A program made the position numbers and the translations under genes. From the NCBI GenBank assembly GCA_965217625.1, contig OZ244557.1, positions 558,001 through 622,000 on the forward strand: a stretch of 64,000 nucleotides of DNA, in the 5' to 3' direction. This document shows, piece by piece, positions 1 through 9,051 of this stretch. The notes under the pieces are model-generated. The model was given only the letters and a program-made list of their open reading frames with translations, had not been told where the DNA came from and ran no database searches. This stretch comes from TK10-74A sp965217625 (lineage in GTDB: Bacteria > Chloroflexota > Dehalococcoidia > Bin125). Each line of letters begins with the position of its first letter. Within the stretch, counting starts at the first letter, position 1.

Positions 1-1145
1 TTCGCCAGCGTCACCGAGTCGGTGCGCATGTAGGTAATCAGGCCTTCGCGCTCGGCGCCCAGGTCGACGCCCTCGTACAGGCTCTGCGCGATCTGCATCG
101 TGCGGCGCGCGCTGTAGCCCAGGCGCCGGTTCGCCTCCTGCTGCAGCGTCGAGGTCGTGAACGGCGGCGGCGGACGACGCGTGGCCGGGGTCGCGGTCAC
201 CTTTGTGACGGTCCACGGCGTCGCCGGCTTCAGCGCCGCCACCAGCGCCCGGATGTCCGCCTCGTCCAGCAGCCGCACCCCGTCGCTGGTCTGCTTGCCG
301 GTCGTGGGGTCGAAGTCGCGGCTGGCCGGCAGGCGATCCGCGCCCAGGCGCTTCAGCGTGGCGGGCAGTGTCCCCCGCGCGGCGGCCAGCGTCGCCTCCG
401 CGTCCCAGTAGACGGCGCGCTGGAAGGCGGCCCGCTCGCGCTCGCGTTGGACCGTGATCCGCACCGCGACGCTCTGCACGCGCCCCGCCGACGTCCCCGC
501 CCGAATCCGGCGCCACAGCACCGGCGACAGGCTGTAGCCGAACAGCCGGTCGAGGATGCGCCGCGCCTCCTGCGCTTGCACCAAGTCCTGATCCACCTGC
601 CGCGGGGCGCGCAGCGCGTCCTGGATCGCCTCCTGTGTGACCTCGTGGAAGACGATCCGCTCCACCGGCACCGTCGGCTCCAGCAGCTCGCACAGATGCC
701 AGCCGATGCTCTCGCCCTCCCGGTCCTCATCCGTCGCCAGCAGCAGCTTGTCGGCCCGCTTCAGCTCCCGCTTCAGCCGCCGCACGTGCGCCGCCTTGTC
801 CTTCGGAACGATGTAGACCGGCTCGAAGTCCCGCTCGACGTTGACGCCCAACTCGGCCCAGGCCTCGCCGCGGATCTCCGCCGGCCGCTCCTCGGCCCGG
901 CTCGGCAGGTCACGCACGTGGCCGTAGGACGCATCGACGACGTAGCCGGGCCCCAGGAAGCGCCCGATCGTCTCCGCCTTGGCCGGCGACTCCACGATCA
1001 CGAGTTGCGTGCCAGCGCCCGGTGCGGCCTGGGCGCGCGTGCGGGCTGGCGCCTTCACCCGGCGCGCGGTCTTGCGCGGCGCACGCTTCGCGCCCGCGGC
1101 CTTAGTACCCGGGGCCTTCGCGCCCGAGGCCTTAGCGCCGGACAT
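1..1145 (-). CDS. topA: DNA topoisomerase I, N-terminal part (3' end outside window)
   Basis: Type IA topoisomerase that relaxes negative supercoils by transient single-strand cleavage through a tyrosine phosphodiester. The Toprim domain begins near residue 46 (VIVESPAKAETI, then ASYGHVRDLP), and the active-site motif GLITYMRTDS is visible with the catalytic Tyr near residue 372, just before the window edge. The ATG at 1145 lies inside the 3' end of dprA (14-base overlap), so the two are probably translated together. Odd feature: before the Toprim domain there is a tail of about 40 residues rich in Lys, Arg, Ala and Gly with repeated GAK units. Basic tails in this family are more usual at the C-terminus. 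The C-terminal domains cannot be judged here. Confidence 0.95.
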   Translation of the reverse strand, partial: MSGAKASGAKAPGTKAAGAKRAPRKTARRVKAPARTRAQAAPGAGTQLVIVESPAKAETIGRFLGPGYVVDASYGHVRDLPSRAEERPAEIRGEAWAELGVNVERDFEPVYIVPKDKAAHVRRLKRELKRADKLLLATDEDREGESIGWHLCELLEPTVPVERIVFHEVTQEAIQDALRAPRQVDQDLVQAQEARRILDRLFGYSLSPVLWRRIRAGTSAGRVQSVAVRITVQRERERAAFQRAVYWDAEATLAAARGTLPATLKRLGADRLPASRDFDPTTGKQTSDGVRLLDEADIRALVAALKPATPWTVTKVTATPATRRPPPPFTTSTLQQEANRRLGYSARRTMQIAQSLYEGVDLGAEREGLITYMRTDSVTLA

Positions 1146-2220
1146 AGGTCATTGGTCCCACCTGGCGCACGACGCCCTTCATCTCGAGCATGGCGAGGGT
1201 GCTGCTGACCGTCGCGACCGGCAGCCCCGCCAGGCGCACGCAGTCATCCACGTGCACCGGGTCGCTCCCGACCCGCTGCAGCACGGCCGACTCCGTGGGA
1301 TCGGCCGGCAGCAACGCCGACATCTCCAACTGCTGCTCCACCATTTGCAAGTTCAACTCCTCCAGGATGTCGGACACATCGGTGACCAGCTTGGCCATGC
1401 CCTGCTGGATCAGGGCGTTGCTGGCCTGGCTCGTCGGCGAGGTGATTCGCCCCGGCACCGCGAACACCTCGCGGTTCTGCTCGTTCGCCCAGTTCGCCGT
1501 GTGCAGGGCCCCGCTGCCCTCCCCCGCCTCCACGACCAGCGTGCCCAGGGTCAGCCCGGAGATGATCCGGTTCCGCCGCGGGAAGTAGTCGGCGCGGGGC
1601 TGCGTGCCCAGCGGCTGCTCCGACACCACCGCCCCGTCGTCGGCGATGCGCTGGGCCAGCCCAGCGTGCTCCCGCGGATAGATCATGTCCAGCCCGCAGG
1701 CCTGCACCGCGATCGTGCGACCGCCCGCTTCCAGCGCCGACTCATGCGCGATCGCGTCCACGCCGCGCGCCAGCCCGCTGACCACCGTCACGCGATTGCC
1801 GGCCAGGCCCCGGCTCAGGTCGGCCGTCACCTGCCGTCCGTAGGGCGACACCCGGCGCGTCCCCACCACCGCCACCGACCACTCGTCGGCGGGCAGAATC
1901 TCCCCGCGCACGAAGAGCAGGGACGGCGCGCCGTAGATTTCGCGCAGCCGCGCCGGGTAGGCGTCGTCGGCGGGCGCGTAGGCCTGCGCGCCGGAGGCCA
2001 CGAGCGCCGCCATCTCGGTGTCCGGATCGGTGCGCCCCCGCGTCTGGTGCAGCGAGCGCAGCGTCGCGCCGTCGATCCCCGCCTGACGCAGTTCGCCGTC
2101 GGGCGCCGTCCAGGCGTCCGCCAGCGAGCCGAAGTGCGACTCCAGCAGCGCCATGCGCTGCGCGCCGATGCGGGACACCCGCGCCAGCGCGAGCCGGTAG
2201 GGCAGGTCGGACTGCGGCAT
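1132..2220 (-). CDS. dprA: DNA-processing protein DprA
   Basis: Rossmann-like protein that loads RecA on incoming single-stranded DNA during natural transformation. Its 362 residues carry an N-terminal helix-hairpin-helix/SAM-like region, the DprA core motifs GTRRVSPYG, SGLARGVDAIAH and FPRRNRIISG, and a C-terminal winged-helix segment (residues about 300-362). The start ATG at 2220 has a clear GGAGG five bases upstream. It is the first gene of a minus-strand pair with topA, an arrangement seen in many bacteria. Other competence genes are not visible in this window, so its presence shows DNA processing capacity rather than proven transformation. Confidence 0.93.
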   Translation of the reverse strand: MPQSDLPYRLALARVSRIGAQRMALLESHFGSLADAWTAPDGELRQAGIDGATLRSLHQTRGRTDPDTEMAALVASGAQAYAPADDAYPARLREIYGAPSLLFVRGEILPADEWSVAVVGTRRVSPYGRQVTADLSRGLAGNRVTVVSGLARGVDAIAHESALEAGGRTIAVQACGLDMIYPREHAGLAQRIADDGAVVSEQPLGTQPRADYFPRRNRIISGLTLGTLVVEAGEGSGALHTANWANEQNREVFAVPGRITSPTSQASNALIQQGMAKLVTDVSDILEELNLQMVEQQLEMSALLPADPTESAVLQRVGSDPVHVDDCVRLAGLPVATVSSTLAMLEMKGVVRQVGPMTYVRR

Positions 2221-2274
2221 CGTGCCTCCGTATGACTCCAGGATGCCGATTCCTGGATGCTGATTCCGACAGTG

Positions 2275-2280
2275 ACGGTA
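2275..2280 (-). promoter_or_regulatory. Candidate -10 box for dprA-topA
   Basis: On the minus strand TACCGT is preceded by TGC, making an extended -10. A weak TGGACA lies 19 bases further upstream. Transcription would start near 2268, giving a leader of about 50 bases. That leader holds two near-identical 14-base tandem units (2239-2266) before the Shine-Dalgarno. Reading this as a promoter is inference. Confidence 0.4.
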
Positions 2281-2336
2281 GCAAGCCCACCGCGCGCTCT
2301 GTCCAGTCGCCCCGACCCACCCGGCCGCCGGACCGG

Positions 2337-3632
2337 CTAGCCGGCCGGCGATCCGTCCGCCGGCGGCGCCCCGTTCCCGGCCGGCTCGCTCATCGCGCGG
2401 GCGCGGATGCGCGCGATCCGGCGACCGTCCATGCGCTCGACCGTGAGCACCAGCCCCGGCACCTGCACCTCGTCGCCGGGCGCGGGAATCTTGCCCAGCC
2501 GGTCGAAGACGAACCCGCCCACGGTATCCGGGTCATCGTCTTGGAAGCGATAGCCGAACTGTTCCGTCAGCGCATCCCGGTCGGCGCGCCCGTCCAGGAT
2601 GGCCTCCGTGTCCGACACGCGATACACCGGCGCCGCCGTGTAGCGGTCGTACTCGTCCTCGATCTCCCCCACGATCTCCTCCAGCAGATCCTCGATCGTG
2701 ACGATGCCCGCCGTCCCGCCGTACTCGTCGAGCACGATGGCCATGTGCACGCGCAGCGCCTTGAACTCGGCCAGCAGTTCGTCCAGCAGCTTGCTCTCGG
2801 GCACCAGCAGCGGCGGTCGCATCAGCTCGCGCACGGGCGTCTCGCGGCCCGCCAGCAGCGTGGCCAGCGCGTCCTTGGCGTAGAGCACGCCCACGATGTT
2901 GTCGATCCCGCCCTCCCAGACGGGCACCCGCGAGTAGCCGCGGTCGACCGCGACCTGCACGGCGTCCCGCGCCGTCAGCTCGACGTCCACCGCCACGATG
3001 TCCGGACGCGGCACCATCACTTCGCGCGCCGGCGTGTCCCGGATCTCCACCACCCGGCGGATCATCTCGCGCTCGTCCTCCTCGATCTCCTCCTCGCCCT
3101 GCTCCAGGAGCACCTCCAGCTCGGTGGGCTCCGGGGCATGCTCGTCGCGGCCCTGGCGGAAGCGGCTGAACAGCATCGCCGGCGCCTCCAGCACGAAGGC
3201 CGGCCCCAGGAAGAGCGTGTCGAGTGCGTCCATCGTGCGCGCGAACGCCAAGCCGTAGCCCTCGGGGCTCGACTGCGCCAGCCGGCGCGGCACGGCCTGC
3301 GTCAGCCCCGCGACGACCACGCCCACCACGGCCGTCGCCACGACTACCTCCCAACTGAAGCCGCGCTCGCGGATGAACAGGTACTCCGCCGCCGCGAGCC
3401 CCGTCACGACCGCCAGGGTCCGGCCCACCGCGTACGAGCCCAGCGCGCGCTCGCGGTTCTGCGTGATGCGCTGCAAGCGCTGGCGCCGGGGGTCGTCGGG
3501 GTCGCGGCTGTGCAGCAGCCGCGCCCGCGACCGGCTCAGGCTGACGACCCCCGCCTCGGCGATCGCCTCCAGCGCCAGCAGCAGGTACGCCGCCAGCAGG
3601 ATCACGAGCGCGGCGACGGATTCGCCGCTCAT
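2337..3632 (-). CDS. CNNM/CorC-type CBS-domain transporter-like membrane protein
   Basis: A 431-residue protein of the HlyC/CorC (CNNM) family, associated with magnesium or cobalt export or homeostasis. It has an N-terminal CNNM transmembrane domain (hydrophobic segments near residues 5-27, 60-80 and 90-110), followed by a CBS pair starting near residue 195 (EVMVPRPDIVAVD, YSRVPVWEG, VLDEYGGTAGIVTIEDLLEEIVGEI) and a C-terminal CorC_HlyC domain (GRADRDALTEQFGY, then VGGFVFDRLG). The ATG at 3632 overlaps the glmU stop as ATGA, so it is translationally coupled to glmU. Substrate ion unknown. Confidence 0.9.
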   Translation of the reverse strand: MSGESVAALVILLAAYLLLALEAIAEAGVVSLSRSRARLLHSRDPDDPRRQRLQRITQNRERALGSYAVGRTLAVVTGLAAAEYLFIRERGFSWEVVVATAVVGVVVAGLTQAVPRRLAQSSPEGYGLAFARTMDALDTLFLGPAFVLEAPAMLFSRFRQGRDEHAPEPTELEVLLEQGEEEIEEDEREMIRRVVEIRDTPAREVMVPRPDIVAVDVELTARDAVQVAVDRGYSRVPVWEGGIDNIVGVLYAKDALATLLAGRETPVRELMRPPLLVPESKLLDELLAEFKALRVHMAIVLDEYGGTAGIVTIEDLLEEIVGEIEDEYDRYTAAPVYRVSDTEAILDGRADRDALTEQFGYRFQDDDPDTVGGFVFDRLGKIPAPGDEVQVPGLVLTVERMDGRRIARIRARAMSEPAGNGAPPADGSPAG

Positions 3633-5062
3633 GTCTCGTCCCGCTTCCGCGGGCGCGTCCGCCCCGCGCTGCCGGCCGCCAGGCGCCCCGCGGGCACGTC
3701 CTTGCGCACCACCGCCCCGGCCGCCGTGGCGGCGCCGTCGCCCATCGCCACGGGAGCGACCAGCAGCGTGTCGCTGCCCACGAAGCAGTCCGCCCCGATC
3801 GTCGTGCGATGCTTCCGCGTCCCGTCGAAGTTGCAGGTGATCGCGCCGGCGCCGATGTTGCTTCCCGCCCCCACCTCGGCGTCGCCCAGGTACGAGAAGT
3901 GCCCCATCTGCACGCCGCGATGCAGGTGCGCGTTCTTCGTCTCGGCGTGGGTGCCGATGTGCACCTGCGCGTCGAGCACCGTCCCCTCGCGCAACGTGCT
4001 GAACGCCCCCACATCGACATCGTCGCCCAGCACGGCGCCCTCGCTGCGGCACTGCACCAGCGCGCAGCCGTCGCCGGTGCGCGTGTCGATCAGCACGCTG
4101 TTAGGCCCCACCACATTGCGACGCCCCAGCACGGTCGCGCCCCGCAGGTGCGTGCCGGGCTCCAGCCGGCTGCCCTCGCCGACGAGCACGCCCGCGTCGA
4201 TGTAGGTCGTCGCCGGGTCGATGATCGCCACGCCGGCATCCATCCAGCCGTCGTTGATCCGCGCGCGCAGCGCGCGCGCCGCGCGCGCCAGATCGCGCTG
4301 CGACTCGACGTTGAGCGGCCCATCCGGCGCGTCGATCAGGACCGCCCCGGCGTCTCCCGACGCCGCGGCGCGGGCGACGGCGCCGGTCAGGTAGATCTCG
4401 CCGCTCGCGCTGGCCGGCAGCGACGCCAGCGTGCGCCACAGCCAGGCCGCGTCGGCCCGGTAGATGCCCACGTTGACCTCGTCGATGGAGCGGGTCGTGG
4501 CGTCGGCATCCGCCTCCTCGACGACAGCTTGCAGCCGCCCGCCGTCGCGACACACGCGGCCCAGGCCGCTCGGGTCGGGCACGCGGGCCGCCGCCAGCGT
4601 CAGGCACGAGGGCGGCGCCGAGAGCACGGCGCGCACGTCCTGGGGGCGCAGCAGCGGCAGATCGCCGTTGACGACGAGCACCTCGCCGCTCGGGGCAAGC
4701 GCCTGGGCCTGCAGGGCCGCGTGCCCCGTGCCCAGTGGCGCCGGCTGCCGCACGAAGCGCACATCGAGACCCGCGGGCGCCGCGGCCGTGATCGCCGCCT
4801 CCACCTGCTCGGCGCCGTGCCCCGTCACGACGATGGCGCGCCAGAGGCCGCCATCGCGCAGAGCGTGCAGCACGTGCAGCAGCACCGGCCGTCCCGCGAC
4901 CTCGTGCAGTCCCTTGGGGATGTCGGAGCGCATGCGCGTGCCGCGCCCGGCCGCCAGCACCACGGCGGTCACGCGCCGCCGATGGTCGCCCGGATCGATG
5001 CCGGGGCCCTCGGGGCCCGGACTCGGAGGTTTGTCGGATTCCGCGGGGTCGGTCGTGCCCAC
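3629..5062 (-). CDS. glmU: Bifunctional UDP-GlcNAc pyrophosphorylase / GlcN-1-P acetyltransferase
   Basis: Makes UDP-N-acetylglucosamine for peptidoglycan. The N-terminal uridyltransferase domain shows LAAGRGTRM, the Lys of IPKGLHEVAG, GTGHA and NGDLPLL. The C-terminal half is a left-handed beta helix (hexapeptide repeats) with the acetyltransferase segment around KNAHLHRGVQMGHFSYLGD and GAGAITCNFDG. I chose the GTG at 5062 because GAGGG lies 7 bases upstream. A GTG at 4972, directly before the pyrophosphorylase fold, has no ribosome site and would give 447 residues instead of 477. The stop overlaps the next gene as ATGA. It is transcribed divergently from alaS. Confidence 0.94.
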   Translation of the reverse strand: MGTTDPAESDKPPSPGPEGPGIDPGDHRRRVTAVVLAAGRGTRMRSDIPKGLHEVAGRPVLLHVLHALRDGGLWRAIVVTGHGAEQVEAAITAAAPAGLDVRFVRQPAPLGTGHAALQAQALAPSGEVLVVNGDLPLLRPQDVRAVLSAPPSCLTLAAARVPDPSGLGRVCRDGGRLQAVVEEADADATTRSIDEVNVGIYRADAAWLWRTLASLPASASGEIYLTGAVARAAASGDAGAVLIDAPDGPLNVESQRDLARAARALRARINDGWMDAGVAIIDPATTYIDAGVLVGEGSRLEPGTHLRGATVLGRRNVVGPNSVLIDTRTGDGCALVQCRSEGAVLGDDVDVGAFSTLREGTVLDAQVHIGTHAETKNAHLHRGVQMGHFSYLGDAEVGAGSNIGAGAITCNFDGTRKHRTTIGADCFVGSDTLLVAPVAMGDGAATAAGAVVRKDVPAGRLAAGSAGRTRPRKRDET

Positions 5063-5136
5063 GTGCTTCCCTCGGCGGCGGGGCGATCGATGCCCCCCGC
5101 CCGCGGTCTGCCTCGGACCGCCCCGTTCGCCCCCGG

Positions 5137-5166
5137 AACGTACGAAGCCCGCCGCCGCGCTGTCAA
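5137..5166 (-). promoter_or_regulatory. sigma70-type promoter for glmU
   Basis: Minus strand: perfect -35 TTGACA (5166-5161), 18-base spacer, -10 TACGTT (5142-5137). The expected start near 5130 leaves a leader of about 70 bases to the GTG at 5062. This is the closest match to the sigma70 consensus in the window. The rest of the divergent glmU-alaS gap (5063-5386) holds no gene I can support. Confidence 0.7.
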
Positions 5167-5307
5167 CCGCCGCCCGTTCCACGATCATCCCGCGCGGGTC
5201 TGGATGGGCATGCCGCGCGGGCGCGAATGGGCATGCCGCGCGCGCCTGCCAGACGCGCCTGCCACACGCGCCAGTGCGGGGCGACAGAGCCGGCGCGCCG
5301 TCGTTCG

Positions 5308-5313
5308 TATACT
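5308..5313 (+). promoter_or_regulatory. Candidate -10 box for alaS
   Basis: TATACT followed by a run of T lies about 75 bases before the alaS ATG in an otherwise extremely GC-rich gap. No convincing -35 is seen at the right distance. The leader between it and alaS has no obvious T-box or riboswitch that I can recognise. Confidence 0.4.
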
Positions 5314-5386
5314 TTTTTCGGAGCGCCAGTCCGCTGTGCCGGCCCGCAGCCCCAGCCCGCAGCCCCGCCGACCGGAGAACCCCCGC

Positions 5387-8296
5387 ATGGAAGCCGACCG
5401 CATCCGACGCACCTTCAGCGACTTCTTCCAGGAGCGCGGCCATCAACCCGTCGCCAGCGCCCCGCTCGTCGCGCCGGGCGATCCCACTCTGCTCTTCACC
5501 AGCGCCGGCATGGTCCCCTTCAAGCCGTACTTCCTGGGTCAGGCGGCGCCGCCGCGCGCCCGGCTGACGTCCACCCAGAAGTGCTTCCGCACCACCGACA
5601 TCGACGAGGTCGGCGACGAGTCGCATCTCACCTTCTTCGAGATGATGGGCAACTTCTCCCTGGGCGACTACTTCAAGGCCGAGGCCCAGGCCTGGGCCTG
5701 GGAGCTCGTCACCAAGGTCATGGGCGTGCCCGAGGACCGGCTCGTCACGACGGTCTTCCTCGACGACGACGATGCGCACGCGAACTGGCGCAAGATCGGC
5801 GTGCCCCAGGAGCGCATCTACCGCTACGGCGAGGATCAGGGCAACTACTGGTTCTCCGGGCTCAACGGGCCCTGCGGTCCCTGCTCCGAGATCCACTACG
5901 ACCTGCGCCCCGACGGATCCCACCCCGGCCCCGCCGCCGACGAGGACCGCTACCTGGAGATCTGGAACCTCGTCTTCATGCAGTTCCTGCAGGGCGCCGA
6001 CGGCTCGCGCACCCCCCTGCCTCGCCAGAACATCGACACCGGCGCCGGCCTGGAACGCTGGGCGATGATGCTGCAGGACACGCCCACGCTCTACGAGACC
6101 GACGTCTTCGCCCCCCTCCTGGCCTACGTCGCGGAGCGCTGCGCGCGCGACTACGCGACCGCCGCCGCCGCGGAGCAGTCGGCGCTGCGCGTCGTCGTGG
6201 AGCACGGCCGCTCGATGACCTTCCTCGTCTCCGACGGCGTCCTGCCCAGCAACGAGGGGCGCGGGTACGTCCTGCGCCGCCTGATCCGGCGCGCCCTCTA
6301 CATGGCCCACACGCTGGGCATCCAGGAGCCGCTGCTCGTCGACGTCGCCGCGCAGGTGCGCGGCCACATGGGCGACGCCTACCCCGAGGTCCGCGATCAG
6401 GCCGCGCTCGTCGACAACGTGCTCTCGCAGGAGGAGCAGCGCTTCCGCCGCACCCTGGAGACGGGCCACACCCTGCTGGAGGAGCAGACGATCCCGCTCA
6501 AGCGCATCTTCGCGGCGGCTTCGGCGCCGTTCCGGGAGCGCGCGCTGGCCGCCGGCCAACGCCCCGGCGCGCTCTCCGGCGTCGCGACGGAGTGGCGCGA
6601 CGCCCTGGCCGGCGAACTGCGCCGCTTCCCCGACCTGCGCAACCGTCCCCTGGCCGAGGTCTCGGGGCAGGTCGTCATTGAGCCCGTCGAGCAACTCGGG
6701 AGCCGGGCCGCGGCCCTCACCGGCGACGGGGTCGCGGCGCTGCTCGACCGGCAGCAGTCGGCCACCAGCGCCGTCGCCGGGGCCGAGGCCTTCGTCCTCT
6801 ACGACACCTACGGCTTCCCGATGGAGCTCACCCGCGAGGTCGCGAAGGCGGCCGGGCTGGGGCTCGACGAAGCCGGCTTCGAGAGCGCCATGGCAGAGCA
6901 GCGGTCGCGCGGCCAGGCGGCCTCCGACTTCCAGAGCGACGCCGCCGAGCACCTCTTCGCCGGCATCGACGGCCGCACCGACTTCCTCGGCTACGACTCC
7001 GTCGTGGCCGAGGGGCGCGTCATCGCGCTGATCGTGGACGGCGAGCGGCGGCAGCGCGTCGACGCCGGCCAGACATCGGCGCCGGCCGATGTCGAAGTCG
7101 TGCTGGACCGCACGCCGTTCTACGCCGAGGGCGGCGGCCAGCAGGGCGACGCCGGCCGCCTCGTGGGGCCCGACGGCGAGATCGTCGTGCGGGACACCCA
7201 GGCCCGCGGCGACCTGCAAACCCACATCGGCGTCGTCGCCGCCGGATCGATCGCCGTCGGCGACCCCATCCAGGCCAGCGTCGACCTGGATCGCCGCCAC
7301 GGCCTGATGCGCAACCACACGGCCACCCACCTGCTCCACGCCGCCCTGCGCGGTGTCCTGGGCGACCACGTGCGCCAGGCGGGGTCGCTCGTCGCGGCGG
7401 AGCGGCTGCGCTTCGACTACACCCAGCCGGGCCCGCCCGCCCCCGGCGACCTCGCCGCCGTGCAGGAGCTCGTCAACGCCCGCATCCGCGACGACATCGC
7501 CGTCGGCACGAACGAGATGCCCTACGCGCAGGCCCTGGAGTCGGGCGCGACGGCCATCTTCGGCGAGAAGTACGCCAGCGATGTCCGCGTCGTCGAGATC
7601 TGCGACCCCGCCCCACACGTCCATGACTGCTTCAGCAAGGAACTCTGCGGCGGCGTGCACGTGCCCGCCACCGGCTTCATCGGCGGATTCCAGATCGTCA
7701 GCGACGCCAGCATCGGCGCCGGCCTGCGCCGCATCGAGGCGCTCACCGGCGCGGCCGCCGGCGCCTGGCAGCGCGAGCGGCTGGAGGCGCTGCAGTGCGC
7801 CGCCCGGTTGCTCAAGACGCCGCCGGAAGAGGTGCCGGCGCGCGTCGAGGCGCTGCAGGATGAACTCGCCGACGCCCGCCGCCGTCTGGCCGAGGTCGAG
7901 CGCCGGGCCGGCGCCGCCTCGGCCGGCGACCTCGCCGCCGGCACGATCGACGTCGCGGGCGTCCCGCTGGCCACGGGCCACATCGCCGTCGAGTCGGCCG
8001 ACGCGCTGCGCCGCGCCGGCGACGCGCTGCGCACGCGCATGGGCAGTGGCGTCATCGTGCTCGCCACCGTGGCCGGCGGCCGGCCCCAGTTCCTCGCCAT
8101 GGTCACCCCGGACCTCGTCGAGCGGGGGCTGCACGCGGGCGCGTTGATCAAGCAGGTCGCCCGCGTCGCCGGCGGCGGCGGCGGCGGCCGGCCCGAGATG
8201 GCGCAGGCGGGCGGCAAGGACGCGGGCAAGGTCGATGCTGCGCTGGCGGCCGTGCCGGGCATCCTGGAGGGGCTCGTCGGGCAGGCGTCGTCCTAG
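5387..8296 (+). CDS. alaS: Alanyl-tRNA synthetase
   Basis: Class IIc synthetase that charges tRNA-Ala. The aminoacylation domain starts at the N-terminus (FTSAGMVPFKPYFLG, QKCFRTTDIDEVGD, FFEMMGNFSLGDYF). The editing domain carries the zinc ligands HTATHLLH and CGGVHVPATG, and the C-Ala/DHHA1 domain ends with a glycine run and GKDAGKVD. The product is 969 residues, roughly 90 longer than the E. coli enzyme, because about 85 extra residues sit between the ETGHTLLEEQ helix and the LYDTYGFP motif. The ATG at 5387 has GGAG upstream. The identity is certain; the insertion is the odd feature. Confidence 0.97.
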   Translation: MEADRIRRTFSDFFQERGHQPVASAPLVAPGDPTLLFTSAGMVPFKPYFLGQAAPPRARLTSTQKCFRTTDIDEVGDESHLTFFEMMGNFSLGDYFKAEAQAWAWELVTKVMGVPEDRLVTTVFLDDDDAHANWRKIGVPQERIYRYGEDQGNYWFSGLNGPCGPCSEIHYDLRPDGSHPGPAADEDRYLEIWNLVFMQFLQGADGSRTPLPRQNIDTGAGLERWAMMLQDTPTLYETDVFAPLLAYVAERCARDYATAAAAEQSALRVVVEHGRSMTFLVSDGVLPSNEGRGYVLRRLIRRALYMAHTLGIQEPLLVDVAAQVRGHMGDAYPEVRDQAALVDNVLSQEEQRFRRTLETGHTLLEEQTIPLKRIFAAASAPFRERALAAGQRPGALSGVATEWRDALAGELRRFPDLRNRPLAEVSGQVVIEPVEQLGSRAAALTGDGVAALLDRQQSATSAVAGAEAFVLYDTYGFPMELTREVAKAAGLGLDEAGFESAMAEQRSRGQAASDFQSDAAEHLFAGIDGRTDFLGYDSVVAEGRVIALIVDGERRQRVDAGQTSAPADVEVVLDRTPFYAEGGGQQGDAGRLVGPDGEIVVRDTQARGDLQTHIGVVAAGSIAVGDPIQASVDLDRRHGLMRNHTATHLLHAALRGVLGDHVRQAGSLVAAERLRFDYTQPGPPAPGDLAAVQELVNARIRDDIAVGTNEMPYAQALESGATAIFGEKYASDVRVVEICDPAPHVHDCFSKELCGGVHVPATGFIGGFQIVSDASIGAGLRRIEALTGAAAGAWQRERLEALQCAARLLKTPPEEVPARVEALQDELADARRRLAEVERRAGAASAGDLAAGTIDVAGVPLATGHIAVESADALRRAGDALRTRMGSGVIVLATVAGGRPQFLAMVTPDLVERGLHAGALIKQVARVAGGGGGGRPEMAQAGGKDAGKVDAALAAVPGILEGLVGQASS

Positions 8297-8460
8297 ACGG
8301 GCTCTGCGAGCGCCGCCCCGCACACGGCCCGCTTCGATATGCTGAGCGCAGGCGTGGCGGCGCCCGCGATCGGGGAACCCGAAGGGCATGAGCGCCGTCC
8401 AAATGGAGATGCACCACCGCCGCCCAGTCCGCCCCCGCCACGCGACGGACCGCCCGTCGC

Positions 8461-8988
8461 ATGTCTGAGCCCACGACGCCGCCCGGCCGCGTGCTCGCGC
8501 TCGACCCCGGCGCGCGCTGGATCGGCGTCGCCCTGTCCGACGACGCCCGCCGCCTGGCGCTGCCCAGCACCACCATCGACCGCCGCGCGCTGCCCAGCGA
8601 CACGCCCTCCGGGATCGCCGCGCACATCCGCGACGTGATCGCGCCCGACGCGCCGGTGTTGCTCGTCGTCGGCGTTCCCTACAACCGCGCCGGCGCGGAG
8701 GACGCCCAGGCGTCCGCCTTCCGGGAGTTGGGCGCGGGCGTCGCGGGCGCGCTCGGCCTGCCCCTGGCCGTGCAGGGAGAGCGCTACTCGAACGACTCCG
8801 GCGCGCCGCTTCCCGTGGCCCCGGCGGACCGGCGCCGCGGCGGGCGCAAGCCGGGCGCGGTCAGCCCCGAGCGCCGCACGCGCCAGCGCCGGACGCGTCA
8901 CGCCGCCGCCGCCGCGACGATCCTGCAGCGCTGGCTCGACGCGCAACACGCGCCCAGCTCCCAACAGATACGGGGCGACGATGCCTGA
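8461..8988 (+). CDS. ruvX: RuvX/YqgF-family RNase H-fold protein, catalytic motifs altered
   Basis: Family members are RNase H-fold resolvase-like nucleases linked to 16S rRNA maturation. Visible: the first strand with its Asp (LALDPGARWIGVALSDD, Asp15), the GVPYNRAGAED strand, and the final helix AAAAATILQRWLD. Family members normally have DERxTT for the middle acidic site and an Asp pair before AAxxILQ. Here these read GERYSND and RTRHAAAA, so two expected acidic positions are not seen, and there is an Arg-rich insert between them. At 175 residues it is longer than usual. It sits between alaS and mltG, the common alaS-ruvX-mltG order, which supports the assignment. The start ATG lacks a clear ribosome site, so the N-terminus is uncertain. 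Confidence 0.8.
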   Translation: MSEPTTPPGRVLALDPGARWIGVALSDDARRLALPSTTIDRRALPSDTPSGIAAHIRDVIAPDAPVLLVVGVPYNRAGAEDAQASAFRELGAGVAGALGLPLAVQGERYSNDSGAPLPVAPADRRRGGRKPGAVSPERRTRQRRTRHAAAAATILQRWLDAQHAPSSQQIRGDDA

Positions 8989-9051
8989 GCCCCGCCCGCA
9001 CCCGCACGCCCGCCGGGGCCCCGACCCGCGCACGCCCGCCGGAGACGCAGC

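Noticed and set aside
5063..8389. Extension of the glmU frame antisense through alaS
   Set aside because: The frame stays open only because of GC bias. GlmU begins at about 5062, downstream of a consensus promoter.
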